DNA of 64,000 nt from Aselliscus stoliczkanus (GCA_033961575.1 CM066736.1:82422852-82486851); one strand, 5' to 3'. Shown: positions 33,835-45,500, counted from the stretch's first letter. Made by a program: numbers and translations. The notes: generated by a model not told the origin, from the sequence alone.

Positions 33835-34834
33835 CGAAAAAGTTAAGTTGCCAACCAAAGTCTCATCCCCCACTTGCTTGTACTACCTTCCATCCTGAAG
33901 ATGTAGTTGTTTGCAACCTTGGGCTGAGATATTTTGAAGTTTATGGGGAAAAAAAACCCTCAAGCTGTGTGAACAGCTAGGAATACATACAAGGCAGCAC
34001 TTCGGGAAGAGACCTACAGACCAGGGTTTAGCACAGAAAGGAAGTAAAAAGCCCCAGGATGACAGAAGAAACAAAGCAATGGGAGAGGGGTAAACCCAGT
34101 CTTCAGCTGGAAAGTTAGAAATTCTTAATTTAGGTTGGGAGGTTTCTTTTGGGGCATGCGTTGCAGATTGTGGAGCATTGCTGCCTCTAATGACTGGACA
34201 ACTGAATAAAGAGTGCACTTAGCTTGTTTTGACTTGGTGAATCCCTTTCAAGTCTCACAAAGGGATAAAACTGGAGAATAATAGGGACAGGCATCGTTCA
34301 CACATGTGATGGACGAAGTAGGTGCATGTGGTTGAAAGAGCTGCATCACAGTGTGATCCTGCCAATAAATGGCTTTGTGCCTTTGAGCAAGTGACAGTCC
34401 CTCCTGGTGGTGGTGGATGTGACAAGCGTTACATTGGGAAGAGATGCCACTGGGGAGAGTGCAGATTAACTGAGATGTTAAAAACCCTTGACCCATTTAA
34501 AAGTCTCTTTTATAGCTTCTGATTATACCAGGGATAAAGGCTGGCTTTGGTACTAGCATGTCTCAGTACCTTTTTATTATGCAGGTGCCACCCCCTCATT
34601 TTCTTATATTTACTTGTTTAAAGAGACAACATGTCAGACTCAGAACCTTCAAGCAATAGTATCTGAGTAAGGTAATTCTGTTATTGTGTTTATCTTTAAT
34701 GATACCACTTTTCCATTTATTGCAGTGATAAAACTTTTAAGTAAAAGAGTAAGACTTCTAAACGTAATATTAGCTACATATCACAGCTGGCATTTGAATG
34801 AATAAATGGGGAACACGGTGCCAGGTGTTAAAAG
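33835..34834. other. No gene seen
   Basis: About 1 kb without recognisable repeat family, RNA gene or coding evidence. A 111-codon minus-strand open stretch (33883-34218) resembles no known protein. Confidence 0.4.
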
Positions 34835-34985
34835 TTTTGCTATTCAAAGTATGACCTGCAGACCTGTTGCGCCTGGAAGCTTGGTGGAAATGCAGAAAAT
34901 CAGGCTGTTTCTCCGCCCCACAGGATCAGAATCTGCATTTGAACACAGGTGACTCATGTACACGTTAGAGTCCAAGATGCCTTAC
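34835..34985 (+). mobile_element. MER5A-like hAT fragment
   Basis: 'ggtggaaatgcagaaaatca', 'ccccacaggatcagaatctg' and 'catttgaacacaggtgactc' follow the classic MER5 order (GAAATGCAGA, CAGAATCTG, AGGTGATTC). Terminal repeats eroded. Confidence 0.75.
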
Positions 34986-35247
34986 TGTGAGTGTCCTAAT
35001 AGTTCTTTCTAATTCTTCCTAAAACGATCCTGTTGCCATAAAAATTTCTGAGGGCATCTTCCCTCCTATGTTATTTATTCTCCTTTTGTTTTGTTCAGTA
35101 TTCAAATGCAAATAAGTAGGGAGGGGGGTAGGGAGGGAGGGAGAAAATGAAAATAATTCGATTGTGACTCTAGGATATGAGCTTCTGGGTCTGGTACACT
35201 CTGATTAGTGATATGTACTTGAGAAATGTACCTCACTTGTGTTTCTT

Positions 35248-35380
35248 TTTTTTTTTTAGCTGAGCCATCCTGCCACCTGTTGGCAGCTCAGCTCGGGCTG
35301 GGCATCAAACTGCTGTTGCTCAGAGCTCAGCTTGCACTCTTTAGTGAGTTCTTAACCAACTGAGCCACTCGGCCGGCCCT
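35248..35380 (-). mobile_element. tRNA-derived SINE (type C, VES-like)
   Basis: Antisense. In sense it begins GGGCCGGCCGAGTGGCTCAG, continues to TTGGTTAAGAACTCACTAAA and ends in AGGATGGCTCAGCT plus a poly-A. Imperfect 15-bp target duplications TCACTTGTGTTTCTT (35233-35247) and TCACCTGTGTTTCTT (35381-35395), 14 of 15 identical, delimit it. Same type as 57944-58086 and the multi-unit element at 48327-48938. Confidence 0.92.
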
Positions 35381-35453
35381 TCACCTGTGTTTCTTGATTT
35401 TAGTTTCTTCATCTATAAAATGGTTATTGTGATCCTTTATTCTCCTTGCAGTT

Positions 35454-35456
<3 letters not shown>

Positions 35457-35485
<29 letters not shown>
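35457..35485. repeat. (AC)n microsatellite in MIR
   Basis: About 14 AC units inside the 3' half of the MIR. Confidence 0.95.
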
Positions 35486-35540
35486 TTTAGTTACCATAGT
35501 GCCTGGAACATAGTAGCAGGTCCACAAATAGTCACAGAGT

Positions 35541-35988
35541 AATTTTCCTTCGCTTCTCATATATACTGGAAACTCTAGGTTTTTTTTATCAGGATGTAAA
35601 GGAGCACCTCCCTCCAATGCGAGCCAGATACCTTGAATCTCCAACTTGGGCTGTGAGTGCCAGATAATTTAGTTGATGACAAATCATAGTGCATGTCCCA
35701 ATTACCAGATCCGCTATCAAGGAGTCTTGGCAGATGAGGTGTTTCTGCCTTCATGCGTTCAGGGTACAGTTCAGTAAGGAAATGTTTCTCGAAGATTCAG
35801 GCCTTAGGTGAGCAGAGGAAAGGGCAGGAAAGAGCGCTGGAATGTGGACTGCTCTCAGACAGTTTGGCTGGCCCATCTTGCATTTTTTATATCTTGCCAG
35901 GACCCTGTGGAACGGCATCCTCACTCCTTTTTCTCTCCGGCCCTCAGCATGAGGAGAGAGTAATAAAGAGAAGGGGGTTGGTTGTCAC
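35541..35988. other. No gene seen
   Basis: Unique-looking; an 81-codon open stretch ends at 35998 with no recognisable domain. Confidence 0.4.
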
Positions 35989-35989
35989 A

Positions 35990-36225
35990 GAGGCCTGAGT
36001 TCCCAACCTGGCTCCACTAGCTGTCTAACCTTGGCCAAGTTACTTAAGCTTTCTGCATCTCAATTTCCTCAACTTGAGAAGCAGGTAACCATTTTAAATT
36101 CACAGGGATGTTGTGAGGATTCAGCGAGACCCCCGGTATGAGTAGGTCCCATGCCTAGCATGATGCCTGACGCATCAGGGTCACAGTGCCAGGCACTGGG
36201 GACTCAGTAACTCGTAGCTTCTTTA
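35990..36225 (+). mobile_element. MIR SINE, near full length
   Basis: 'ctaaccttggccaagttact', 'gcatctcaatttcctcaact', 'gggatgttgtgaggattcag' and 'cagtgccaggcactgggga' match MIR in sense. Confidence 0.75.
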
Positions 36226-36239
36226 GTCACTCTTCAAAT

Positions 36240-36425
36240 TCTACTCAGCCAGATAGACCTGATTATAAATCTCATTTCTTCCCTTTCCCGGTGTGCAACC
36301 TGATCAAGTCACGTCACTTAACTGCTCTGAGCCTCGGGTCCCTCCCTGTATGAGGGCAGCAATACCTTTCTTGCCAGTTCTTTGTTAGGAGTAAGGGCAG
36401 GAAGCCTAGCACCTGGCTGATGGAG
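36240..36425 (+). mobile_element. Second MIR SINE
   Basis: 'cctgatcaagtcacgtcact', 'aactgctctgagcctcgggt' and 'cctagcacctggctgatgga' match MIR in sense. Confidence 0.7.
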
Positions 36426-36439
36426 ACTCAGTGTAGACA

Positions 36440-37560
36440 TCCATGCAGGCGATGCCAGCACTTAGCATTCAGGGAAGTGGAGCCCAAGCCTCCCTGCCTC
36501 CATGTGCCTTTGTTAATCTCTCTCCTTTGCTGGATCCTTCTCACTTCTTAAATCTTTACAAACTGTGGTGCTCAGGCCCAGAACCTCTTCTTTCTCTCCA
36601 CTCCCTCCTTCAATGGGCTCGTGGGATCCCAGGGCTTTACATGTCATCTACAGCTGATGACTCAAATGTAAATCTCCAGCCTGGACCTCTCTCGTGAACT
36701 GTAAATCCATCAGTCCAACTGCCTGTACAGTATTCCTACTTGGATATCATGAATCATCTCATATTTACCAGACCCCAAATTGCACTCTTGAGTTCCACCT
36801 GCATTCCCACCAGATGTGCTGTGCTCCCAATCTTCTCTTGTCTTAGTGTCTCAGGACAAAATCCCTGGAGTCACACTTACTTGTCTCACCTCTTTCACAC
36901 CCTGCATCTAATCACCAGCAAGTTCTATTGGCTCAATTTGCAAAGTAGTCCAGAATCCAGCCACCATTCACAATCCTAGTTCAAACCAGAATCATTAGTT
37001 TCTGACCTTGGTCCTTTATAACCTCTCTACAAACTTAGTCAAGATGGTCTTTAAAAATGCGGTTCATATCTGGCCACTCTGCTCTATGAAACCCTCAACA
37101 TTAATCTAACTCAGCATAAATCCAAATCCAAAGGTTTTTGGCATAACCCACAAGGTCTTACGTGAACCAGTCCCCGGACCCCAGCTCTATACTATCTTTC
37201 TGAGATTATCCCCTCCAACTCTGCAGCCATTCTGTAATTTAAATGTGGAAGCTGCCTCTCATTCAGGGCTTTCAATTTACTCCTTACTGTGCCTAGAATC
37301 TTCTCCCCCTAATTATCTGCATAGTTTGCTCCCACATCCCCATTTCTGCTCAGATCCCACCAATTAAGAGACTTTCCATGACCACCATAAAACAGCACCA
37401 CTACCTCACTCTACTGGTGTTACCCTCTTTCCCACAGCATCCACCTCATATAGCCTTTTCTCTCCATTATAAGCTATTTGACAGTAGAGAATTGGTACCT
37501 AGCATTGAATAATTAGTTGTCAGTAAATATTTATTGAATGGATGAATGAATCTATCTAAT
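36440..37560 (+). mobile_element. Long L2 LINE copy (3' region)
   Basis: About 1.1 kb of sense L2: 'cagctgatgactcaaatgta' (36651), 'tacttggatatcatgaatca' (36737), 'aatccctggagtcacactta' (36861), 'cagcaagttctattggctca' (36917), 'acaaggtcttacgtgaacca' (37150). It ends 'atttattgaatggatgaatg'. Resembles the copy at 11.8-13.4 kb but independent. No intact reverse transcriptase. Confidence 0.8.
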
Positions 37561-37659
37561 TCTGTTTTCCTCATTGAATGAACACTTGTGTCACTTATTA
37601 CTCATAATTCTATTTTGGTTGTCTACTATTACACAAAGGATAATATGCATAAATTAACA

Positions 37660-37905
37660 TTTGTATGGGATTCATAGTTTACATAGTTCTTTTTGCAACA
37701 GTTACTGCAATTATTACAACAACTATTACCTCCTTTGATCCTCATAACAACCCAATGAGAGAAAGGACTTTTTTACTCATATTTATAGATGATGAAATTG
37801 CAACTTATAGTTGTTAAGGGATTTGGAGAAAACTCACACATATAAAAATAGAAAAATCAAGACTTGAACTCAGATCTTTCTACTCTTGTTCCAAGACTTT
37901 TTTTT
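37660..37905 (-). mobile_element. MIR SINE, near full length
   Basis: 'ttgatcctcataacaaccca', 'tatagatgatgaaattgcaa' and 'caagacttgaactcagatct' are inverted MIR in order. Confidence 0.8.
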
Positions 37906-39435
37906 TCCATGACATGTAAATGCCTTACATTTACTGAATTGCATTGCTAATGAAATGATTCACCTTAAGAAGTACTTTTCCCCCACCCTCCTCTCCCCAG
38001 GAGAAAGGGATCAATTCTAATTTCTTTGTGTGTGTCTTCACAGAGTAAAATACGTAATAGAGTCCATTATATATAGCTGCATGTGTGAATATACATACCC
38101 ACACTCAAATGTCATGAAACTGTTTTTTCCCCATAATGTCTTAAAAACTGCTTGGGAGGTTTTTATCAATCTATAGGCTCAATGTCAGGGTGAACTTAGT
38201 CCCCCATGAAAAGGTACAGTGAGAAATGAAGGAAGACAAGATAGGAAGTGGGTAGACACATAAAGATCCAACAGGCAGCTAGCAATACAAAAGATACCCA
38301 AAAGGCATCCTGATAGAGAAACATCCAGATCTGGACTGGGGTTAGGAATTTGGGGTAGGGCATGGCAGTGGGAAGCCTGAGCAAGCCATGTACCTGTAGA
38401 CAGGTGGGCAGCACTCTCTGGACTAAGTACTATGTGCCTTGGAGCAGATGCTTTCCTGGAGACCTGTGCCAGAAGAGAATGCTAACTGAGACAAGCAAGG
38501 CATGCTTGCATCCAGAGTGGGTCTCTATTCCTAACAAGGGAGCTAAGGTAAATGTTAGGAACCGGGACAGACGCCCACCCATAGGGCTGCTGCAACTCCA
38601 TGAGCTCAGCCTTTCCCTCTTAAGCAGGTCTAGGGCACCCAGAGAAATCCCAGATCACATCTTTTCACCTCTGGTTCCCCTCCTCTTCCTCCACAGTGGC
38701 CCTAGTCCAGGTGGCCTCAGGAATGACTGGGCAGGTGTGAGCCTACACTGTTTCTTGCAGGAGAATCCTATAGAAAAGTCACTGGACTGGCAGATAAAAG
38801 CCTCATTCATCCACTGAGAAACCTGTCTGCCTTGGAGTCCTCCTCCCATCCTATTTAGCTGCCACCCAACCTTCTCAACCAGCATCCTCCCATGATACGG
38901 CCCCGTCAGCTTCCTGGGAGGCAAAACGGCCCCTGCATGGGCTCATGAGCTTGGACAGGACTGTGAGCATCCAGCCATCAGGTCCCAGCAAATGCCTACC
39001 TGCAGGCCTGTTTATCTTCTGTTTCAGCCCAGCGGAACCAGGGTCTATAAATTGTCGCTGTGATTCAGGACCATTTTCTAGGACAGGGATGCATATCAAC
39101 AGTGGAGCAGAGTGTCAGTATGTAGAGTCCATTTGCCTGCTGTGGTGAAACAGCCATGCTTAGTGGGCAGCGTCCCTCAAGGTGGATGGGGTGGCCATCA
39201 ACCTCCGCAGTGGACAGGAACTGCAGTGGCTGGAGACAAATGAACTGCTTCTGAGCAGGGCCAGCACTTGTCTTACAGGCTCTGGAAGCCTCTGCCCACA
39301 GAGCAGAAGCTGAATTTTGAATTTTGCTAAAGGCAAATCGGGTGCTTCCAGTTGGCTTAGCATTCTATTGCAAGTGTGTTTAAGAACCTGGTGTATGTGT
39401 GGAATATTCTGGGGCTTTATGAACCCACACGAAGA
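37906..39435. other. Long repeat-poor stretch, no gene proven
   Basis: About 1.5 kb with almost no repeat debris and slightly higher GC, unusual for this window. Open stretches exist on both strands at 38362-38817 (151 codons, plus), 38655-38924 (minus) and 39160-39558 (132 codons, minus). None shows a known domain, a codon pattern I trust, or a convincing splice context. Could hide a non-coding transcript or weakly conserved exon; I cannot support one. Confidence 0.4.
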
Positions 39436-39439
39436 CCAA

Positions 39440-39640
39440 AGGCAGCAAAATCCAGATGGCTCATGGGTCAGGACTGCTTTTAAATCCCAGCTCTGCCCCT
39501 TACAGTGGGACTTCAGGCAAATTGTTGAACCTGTTTTCTCATAGGTAAAAAGGCCCAATGAGGTAGACTTTATTATATGAATAAAACAAGATTAATTAAA
39601 GTGTCTGATACATAGCAGACCCTCCATAACTTGAAGGTGG
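39440..39640 (+). mobile_element. MIR SINE
   Basis: 'ttttaaatcccagctctgcc', 'ggcaaattgttgaacctgtt' and 'gtctgatacatagcagacc' match MIR in sense. Confidence 0.75.
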
Positions 39641-39689
39641 TTTAAAATTAGAAATATCTGTGTGAAAATGGTAACAAGGTTTAGACTGG

Positions 39690-39925
39690 CAACACAGCAT
39701 GGGGATTTTAAAGAAACAATTTGGAGTCAGAAAAAACCAAGTTTGAATCTTGTTTTTTCCACTTATTCAGGTAACCTTGAACATGTTATTTACTTTTTTA
39801 TAACTAGGGAATAATAGTATTGCCCATCTCATAAAATTTTTGACATGACTAAAAGATGCGACGCCTTTAAAGTACAAAGCAAAGGACCTATTGCATAGTG
39901 AGACCTTAATAAATGTGAGATATAC
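39690..39925 (+). mobile_element. Second MIR SINE
   Basis: 'aatttggagtcagaaaaaac', 'aagtttgaatcttgtttttt', 'ataactagggaataatagta' and 'cttaataaatgtgagatata' match MIR in sense. Confidence 0.75.
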
Positions 39926-40139
39926 CTGGGCTGGATAACCAAAATCTTAAACTCAGTTTAATGAGACATATTTTAACCAGGATATGTTGTGTGCCTGTAA
40001 TTTATAGTTGTGTATTTATTATTGAGGAAAAATAACATTAAAATAATCCTCAGTTGAACTGTTAATCCAATTGAGTGGAACCAGGGTTTATTAGCTCTTT
40101 ATTAGAAGTGTGGGTGCTGCATGCTGTGATGGATACAAA

Positions 40140-40270
40140 AATGAATAAAGAACGGCAATAAAATTGATGTACCAAGCATTGCGCTAAGGACTCTCAGATG
40201 GATTATCTCACTTAATCTTTTCATATAGTTTATATTGGGAAGAACAATCTATGGTCAATGTGGAAAGGTA
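40140..40270 (-). mobile_element. MIR SINE fragment
   Basis: 'accaagcattgcgctaagga' and 'attatctcacttaatctttt' are the inverted MIR 3' half. Confidence 0.65.
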
Positions 40271-40374
40271 GGAAAGAGAAAAAGTTGTAAAAAAAACAAA
40301 AATTAAAATCAACGATAACCCCTGTTAGCTTTATGCTGTATGTCCCTTCTGCCCTTTCTCTGTGCAAAGTACAT

Positions 40375-40525
40375 GCCCAGTTTAAACCTGTAAACTTATC
40401 TGTAAAATAAGACTTATCTGTAAAATAAGAATTCCATCACCCGAGGGTGGTTAGACAACAAAGGAGACCCCTTAAAGAAAAGATCTAACAGCCAGGCATT
40501 TGGGAGATGCTCAATAAATGGCCGT
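40375..40525 (+). mobile_element. MIR SINE fragment with 18-bp duplication
   Basis: The MIR core word 'cttatctgtaaaataag' occurs twice in tandem at 40394-40429, a local duplication inside the element. It ends 'gatgctcaataaatgg'. Confidence 0.6.
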
Positions 40526-40889
40526 GTCCTTCATATTCAATCACATAGGAATAGTTGCATAGAGCTTTGAAAAATCACATATGCCCGACAATATGAGACT
40601 ATGAGGTGGTCTTGCAGAGGGGTTGCCAAGCCCAGGGATAGATTCGGAGCATCTTCCTAGAGAGCCAATTTACTCAAAGATTTCATTGAGTGGTGGTAAA
40701 AAGTATAATTTTTATATTGAAAGTCGTATAATTAGTGGGATGTAAAATTCTTGACAATTTTTTAAGATGAAATAAGAGACTGCAAAGAAACAGGGCTCTG
40801 GTGGAAGACCAGCTCTGGCTAAAACCCCAGCTCTGGGGCACGCTGTCTTTTCAACCCTTGTCATTATGGACCTTTCCATTGCCACATTC
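40526..40889. other. No gene seen
   Basis: Unique-looking; nothing recognised. Confidence 0.4.
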
Positions 40890-41180
40890 AAGAGGTTGGC
40901 ATCATAAAAGGGTTCTAAATAGAGAACTAATATGGTCAGTGTTAGGTGTCAGATCACTTTGGTGGTCATGTGCAAGATGAGTCGGAGGGATCACCACAAA
41001 GGAAAGCCTCCTGTGGAGCTAGTACAGCGGTCTGGGTCGTGAGTGATGAGAACAAAAAGTAGGAAAGGGCAGTGTGGACAATGAGAAGGAGACAGATTCG
41101 GAAGATTTCAATGACAGAATAAAAACAGCCTTATTATTGTCCACGTGTGAAGATGGAGTTGGACAGGAGGGTTCCTCAGT
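40890..41180 (-). mobile_element. L2 LINE fragment
   Basis: 'gttctaaatagagaactaat', 'agatcactttggtggtcatg' match inverted L2 ('gatcactctggcggcagtg'). Confidence 0.5.
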
Positions 41181-41904
41181 TGATCCCCAGGTTCTCTCTG
41201 GGTGGACAGCAGACCCAGAGGGACTATAGACTTACACAAATGATGCAGATACACAGGCTCATTGGTAACAGTTGGTAGAGATGCATTTGTTTTGCAGTAA
41301 AACGTCTTGTTGCCCTGCCACCCTAATTAAAAGGAAATTTGATTATATACAATCCAAATAATTGAACAAAACAAAGTTGCCATTTTTTGAAATGACTTCC
41401 TGTTTCCCTAAAGATTATTTTGAGACTTGTACTGTCCTAGACAGGCTGAAAGTTAATAATTGCCTGCTTTAAATACTAGCTCTTAGCTAAAGGGGAAAGT
41501 GTGTGGCTTTTGGGAATCCTGAGGCAAAGACTGTGCACATACATTCTCAGGACCTCTGTGAAAGTGGTTGCTCTTGTTGCAAAAATGAAAGTGGAACCAC
41601 ATTTCAGGACCAGAGCCCACTGATGTGAGGGCACATTCTCTCTTGACAATATCAGGGAAAAAATTAAACATTCATAACATGGTAATTAAGAGCTGAATAA
41701 TTTACTCTAAACCAATAAAGTAGATGTTGGTAGCGTGATAGCTCCAGAATGAAATACAGTAGAGGAAAAATAACAATGTTTGTTCATTAGCTATAAGCTT
41801 GGACTGTGCAGTGAACACTGAACATGTTTCCTCTGTTATGACTAGAGTTTGGAAAAAGAGTATACTCCCCAACCCACATACATTCAATAGGGCATCCAGC
41901 TTAC
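41181..41904. other. No gene seen
   Basis: Unique-looking, AT-moderate; nothing recognised. Confidence 0.4.
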
Positions 41905-42110
41905 CCCATCCCAGAGCCTCCTGATGGGCTGTGTGACCAGGCAGAAGTCACTCAGCTAATCGGTGTCTCAGTTTTCAAATCTGACATGAGGCATGAATAA
42001 TTCCTGTCCTGTCAATAACATAATGTTGCATCTAAAAGACAACACTCTATTCTTATCATACCAGGTACACAGTAAGTGGCCTTGTAGAAAGCTTAGTGTT
42101 GGATCCTTCC
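41905..42110 (+). mobile_element. MIR SINE fragment
   Basis: 'tgggctgtgtgaccaggcag', 'aatcggtgtctcagttttca' and 'accaggtacacagtaagtgg' follow MIR in sense. Confidence 0.65.
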
Positions 42111-43165
42111 AAGGTTTTCACCACTATGACTGCTATGAAGTAGCACTGAGCAGACTTCCTAAAACTCTTAGGTCATTGGGATAAGGGAAAGAAACTACCT
42201 GATGAAGCATATGCATTCAGAAGTCTATCAAAAATCATAAATCATTTAACAACCTCTGACAATAAAAGATACCCTAAAAGTTTCACCACAAAGGTGTATT
42301 CGAAGCCCATAATAATCCCAGATAGAGAGTAGATCAGGGGAAAGAAAATATCTTTCTTTTATTCGTCTATGTTTTCTTTGGTGGATATTCTCAAATATCA
42401 TCCTTTTCATTCACTATCTTGCTTCAAAGTTCCCACCCAAGTCTACCTTTTTTTGAGCACATTTTCTTTCTATTGCCTGGAGGTACCCTGTTTCACCATT
42501 CACCAGGTGGCCACGTTGTATAGCGTGGGTTAAATGTAGGAGTTAAGGTTACTGAGAACAGACAATAGGCACACCAGGCTCAAGTGACATAGGGTTTACT
42601 TAGAGCAAGAGGAGAGAAAGAGTGCACAGAATTCAGCCTCTTGCAATGCGTCAGTCCCCCGTGGCCAGCAGATCCACTTCTGAACCAACACAGGAAATAT
42701 AACGGTACACACTGCATTTCATACTCCAGTGGAAAGATCCCAATTCCACCCTCATAAGGCCTGAAACACAGAAAGCTGAGGGCTTGCCTGAGGCCAATGA
42801 TGCATGCTCTAAAGCAGAGCAAAGGAGTACACATAGAGTTTGAAACCAGGAAAGATATTCCCACACGAAGCAAGAAGCCCAGCACAGGCCACGTGAGCTC
42901 TTTGTCTCTGGGTTAGGAGTGTCCCAGACCCAAGGCTCATTTTCATGTGGCTGCATGGGAGTTGAAAGATTGCATGCATGAGACTGCTTTTCCCAACATA
43001 TCCCCATATTCTCCTAGATCTCTCCTACCTTCTCATGAGGAACACTTCAACAAAACTTAGATTCAGGAGGAGAACCCCCTCTCTATGGGCTTTGCTCTTT
43101 ATTTTTCTTTGTTGAAAAGGGTGTATATTGAATTCCGGAGTCCTAGAAGGATGAGTCCAAAGAAA
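42111..43165. other. No gene seen; possible unassigned old repeat
   Basis: Within it, 42550-43030 has the look of an old interspersed element ('agggtttacttagagcaaga', 'cccaacatatccccatattc'), but I cannot name it or find paired ends. Two minus-strand open stretches (101 and 118 codons, 42580-43007) overlap in different frames and are likely chance. Confidence 0.3.
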
Positions 43166-43310
43166 GGACTACCCCGGGCCTCTGAGCTACGTAGCATTTT
43201 CCCTGTGGGTTTCTGTAGGGATTAAATAAGATAAAAATAGATATTGTGCTCTGTTCCAATGCTCAGAACAGAGTCAGGGCGGACACATGGCATTTCTGGA
43301 GGCTGTCGGT
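43166..43310 (+). mobile_element. MIR SINE 3' half
   Basis: 'gtagggattaaataagataa' and 'ccaatgctcagaacagagtc' match the MIR 3' half in sense. Confidence 0.5.
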
Positions 43311-43319
43311 ATTAAGTAT

Positions 43320-43700
43320 TCAACTTTGTAGGGATAGAGGGAGCTTTGTCTAGTGAGAGGGACTAAAATACAGGGAAGACTAAAATGAACTTCTTTACAG
43401 ACACACAAGCCGGGAAAAACATGTCACTGAAAATGGGTAAGTTTTCATAATTGGAGGTTGAGTGTCGAGCCTTACTAACGAGAGGAAACAGCATGAACAA
43501 GGGACATCGATGCGCATGTGGATGCTGTGTTGAGAAAAAGTCACAAAACTTTATGACTGGATTATGAAAGAACATAATTGATGGTGAAAGAAAGGGTAGG
43601 TGAGCCCATTCGTGGAATGCCTAAACTACCAAGATTAAACATGTTTGAACCATGTAATGGAAAGCCATTGAATTTGGGGGAGGAGGGTAAGGGTAGGACC
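43320..43700 (-). mobile_element. L2 LINE fragment
   Basis: 'ggaaacagcatgaacaaggg', 'catgtaatggaaagccattg' and 'aatttgggggaggagggtaa' resemble inverted L2 ('gggaacagcatgtgcaaagg', 'caatggggagccattga'). Confidence 0.55.
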
Positions 43701-43739
43701 CAAAGAGAAGAATGTGGGTAGAAGGCTCCTTTCTAGGTT

Positions 43740-43875
43740 CTTTGGGGGTCAAGTCAAGCCCCACTGCTTGCCTCCTCTGATAACCTGCCAGTATCCCAGC
43801 TGGAGTTCTCCTGGCCCAAATGGCACAGAGTATGTGTGCAATAAATAGTCACTGAATAAATAGCTGAATAACCAT
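43740..43875 (+). mobile_element. L2 LINE 3' end
   Basis: 'aatggcacagagtatgtgtg' followed by 'caataaatagtcactgaata' is the sense L2 terminus. Confidence 0.5.
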
Positions 43876-43899
43876 TTGTGTTTTCCTCCATGGTACATC

Positions 43900-44060
43900 A
43901 AGAAGGAAGAACAGTGATATGAATTGAGTGGCTGGTCTGGGACTGAGAGGGGAGAGTTGCAGTTTGGGTTCAGTGATCTCTGACTGCTGTAAGGCCATCT
44001 AACCTCCCTGTGTTAGGTTTCAAAAATGAAGGAAATGAAAACAACTGGCCTCCTAGAGTT
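43900..44060 (+). mobile_element. Possible MIR fragment
   Basis: 'agtttgggttcagtgatctc' and 'taaggccatctaacctccct' resemble MIR in sense; weak. Confidence 0.4.
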
Positions 44061-44144
44061 TTAGAATAAGAAAATGAATTAACATTCTGTTTGCAAAATC
44101 TAAGGGAAAACGTTAAACTCCAGTTCTCAGAGTCCAAGGTCAAT

Positions 44145-44168
44145 TTTATATATATGTATATATATATA

Positions 44169-44211
<43 letters not shown>
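44145..44211. repeat. (TA)n/(TG)n microsatellite
   Basis: TA, TG, then TA blocks over about 65 bp. Confidence 0.95.
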
Positions 44212-44754
44212 CAGTCTGATTGTCTGATTGAGGTGGCTTAGACCTCTCCCCTCTTTATCATGCCTGCTCCATCACTAAGAAAGGGGAGGGAAACATGCCC
44301 TATTAATGTATTTTCTTCCACAAAGACCATGCTTTAAAAGATTTTATGTATCAAATAATCTGTATTTAGCAATAACTAATTTGTCAGATTATTTTTACTA
44401 ATCGAAGATATATATATATCAATGACTCAGGATTTAGTATGTGCCAGCACCAAGTTACCATGCACTAATTTGATATATTCCAGCCCAAAGCAAAGCAATT
44501 TGTAATTTTAATTAACCTTTATATGAGTAAATGTATTATTTGTTAGTTTTTTTGGAATTTAGAAATAACTTTCAGGTCCCATTATTATCTCTAAAAATTC
44601 TTATGCATCTTGGAATTCTAGGTTTAACTTCAATGGTAAAGGCCTCGGTCATTCTACTTGTAAACAACAAAAGAGAAAGAGGCAACCAATCAACCGTTGC
44701 CAAATTTTAGCTGAATGTGTTAGTAAAATTACACTGTTTATTCATGTGTTTAGT
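44212..44754. other. No gene seen; AT-rich
   Basis: Unique-looking AT-rich stretch with a short (TA)n at about 44409-44419. Nothing recognised. Confidence 0.4.
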
Positions 44755-44960
44755 TACTATTTCAATAGACATGCATTGAGCACCAACTATGGCTAAGTGC
44801 TCAGGGTAAGCACCACTGCCCCCGCCTCAAAGGAGTTAATGGTGTGCTCATTTATTAAACGAATACTTACGGCGCATCCGTTGGATGTCAAGTGCTGTGC
44901 TAAGCACTAGAGATCAGAGATCGAAGACGTTCCTTCAAGAAGTTTATGGTTTAGTGCAGT
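44755..44960 (-). mobile_element. Inverted L2 LINE 3' ends, two in a row
   Basis: Two partial copies of the L2 terminus follow one another: 'tgcattgagcaccaactatg' at about 44771 and 'caagtgctgtgctaagcact' at about 44888, then 'caagaagtttatggtttagt'. Confidence 0.6.
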
Positions 44961-45259
44961 AAGTCCCAAGCCTCATTCACACAGTGTATCTAAAGAATGA
45001 GAAGAACTTTATCAGCATCATAAGCTTCTTAAAACAAGAATTCTTTCAGTCTGAGCAGATGGATAGGGAGGACCCCATCAGGGAATCTCAAGAATGGGTT
45101 GGGAGAAGAACTCAGTTGATTTGTGAAAGTACCTACTGCCTCCCACCACACACACGTATACCTTACAGCCCACCTGAGGTGATTCTAATATGCCCCCAGC
45201 ATGACAAAGAATCACCAGTTCAGTGGGGAAGACTTTTCTGTGGACATTTGAAATTCATG
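44961..45259. other. No gene seen; MER5-like words
   Basis: 'ccacctgaggtgattctaat' near 45170 recalls the end of MER5 hAT repeats, but other landmarks are missing. A 95-codon open stretch (44984-45271) is unconvincing. Confidence 0.35.
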
Positions 45260-45500
45260 GGAAGACTATAACAATAGGATCACTATAATCCAGAGGATAG
45301 GTTATGTGTCGCTGGATTATGAGAGTGGGAATAAAAAAGAAAGGAAAACTATAAAACATTTCTGAGATAGAACAGACAGAATATGGGACATGAATGTGGA
45401 GGAAAAAAAGAGGTTTAAAGCCTTGAGTGCTGGAAGTTTGATCAGGATTATGAGTTTTCTTGATCAGAATCAAGATTGGGAGTTTGGGAGAAGAAGCTAA
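45260..45500 (-). mobile_element. L2 LINE fragment
   Basis: 'tgagtgctggaagtttgatc' and 'aatgtgaaagaggaagagga' resemble inverted L2; weak. Confidence 0.35.

Larger units (their letters stand above)
35150..35540 (+). mobile_element. MIR SINE split by a younger SINE
   Basis: MIR text runs up to about 35247, is interrupted by the antisense SINE at 35248-35380, and resumes with 'agtttcttcatctataaaat' and, after an (AC)n expansion, 'gtgcctggaacatagtagca'. The younger insert's target duplication proves the order of events. Confidence 0.7.

Noticed and set aside
42580..43007. Two overlapping minus-strand open stretches (101 and 118 codons)
   Set aside because: Different frames over the same DNA, no known domain, possibly old repeat sequence.
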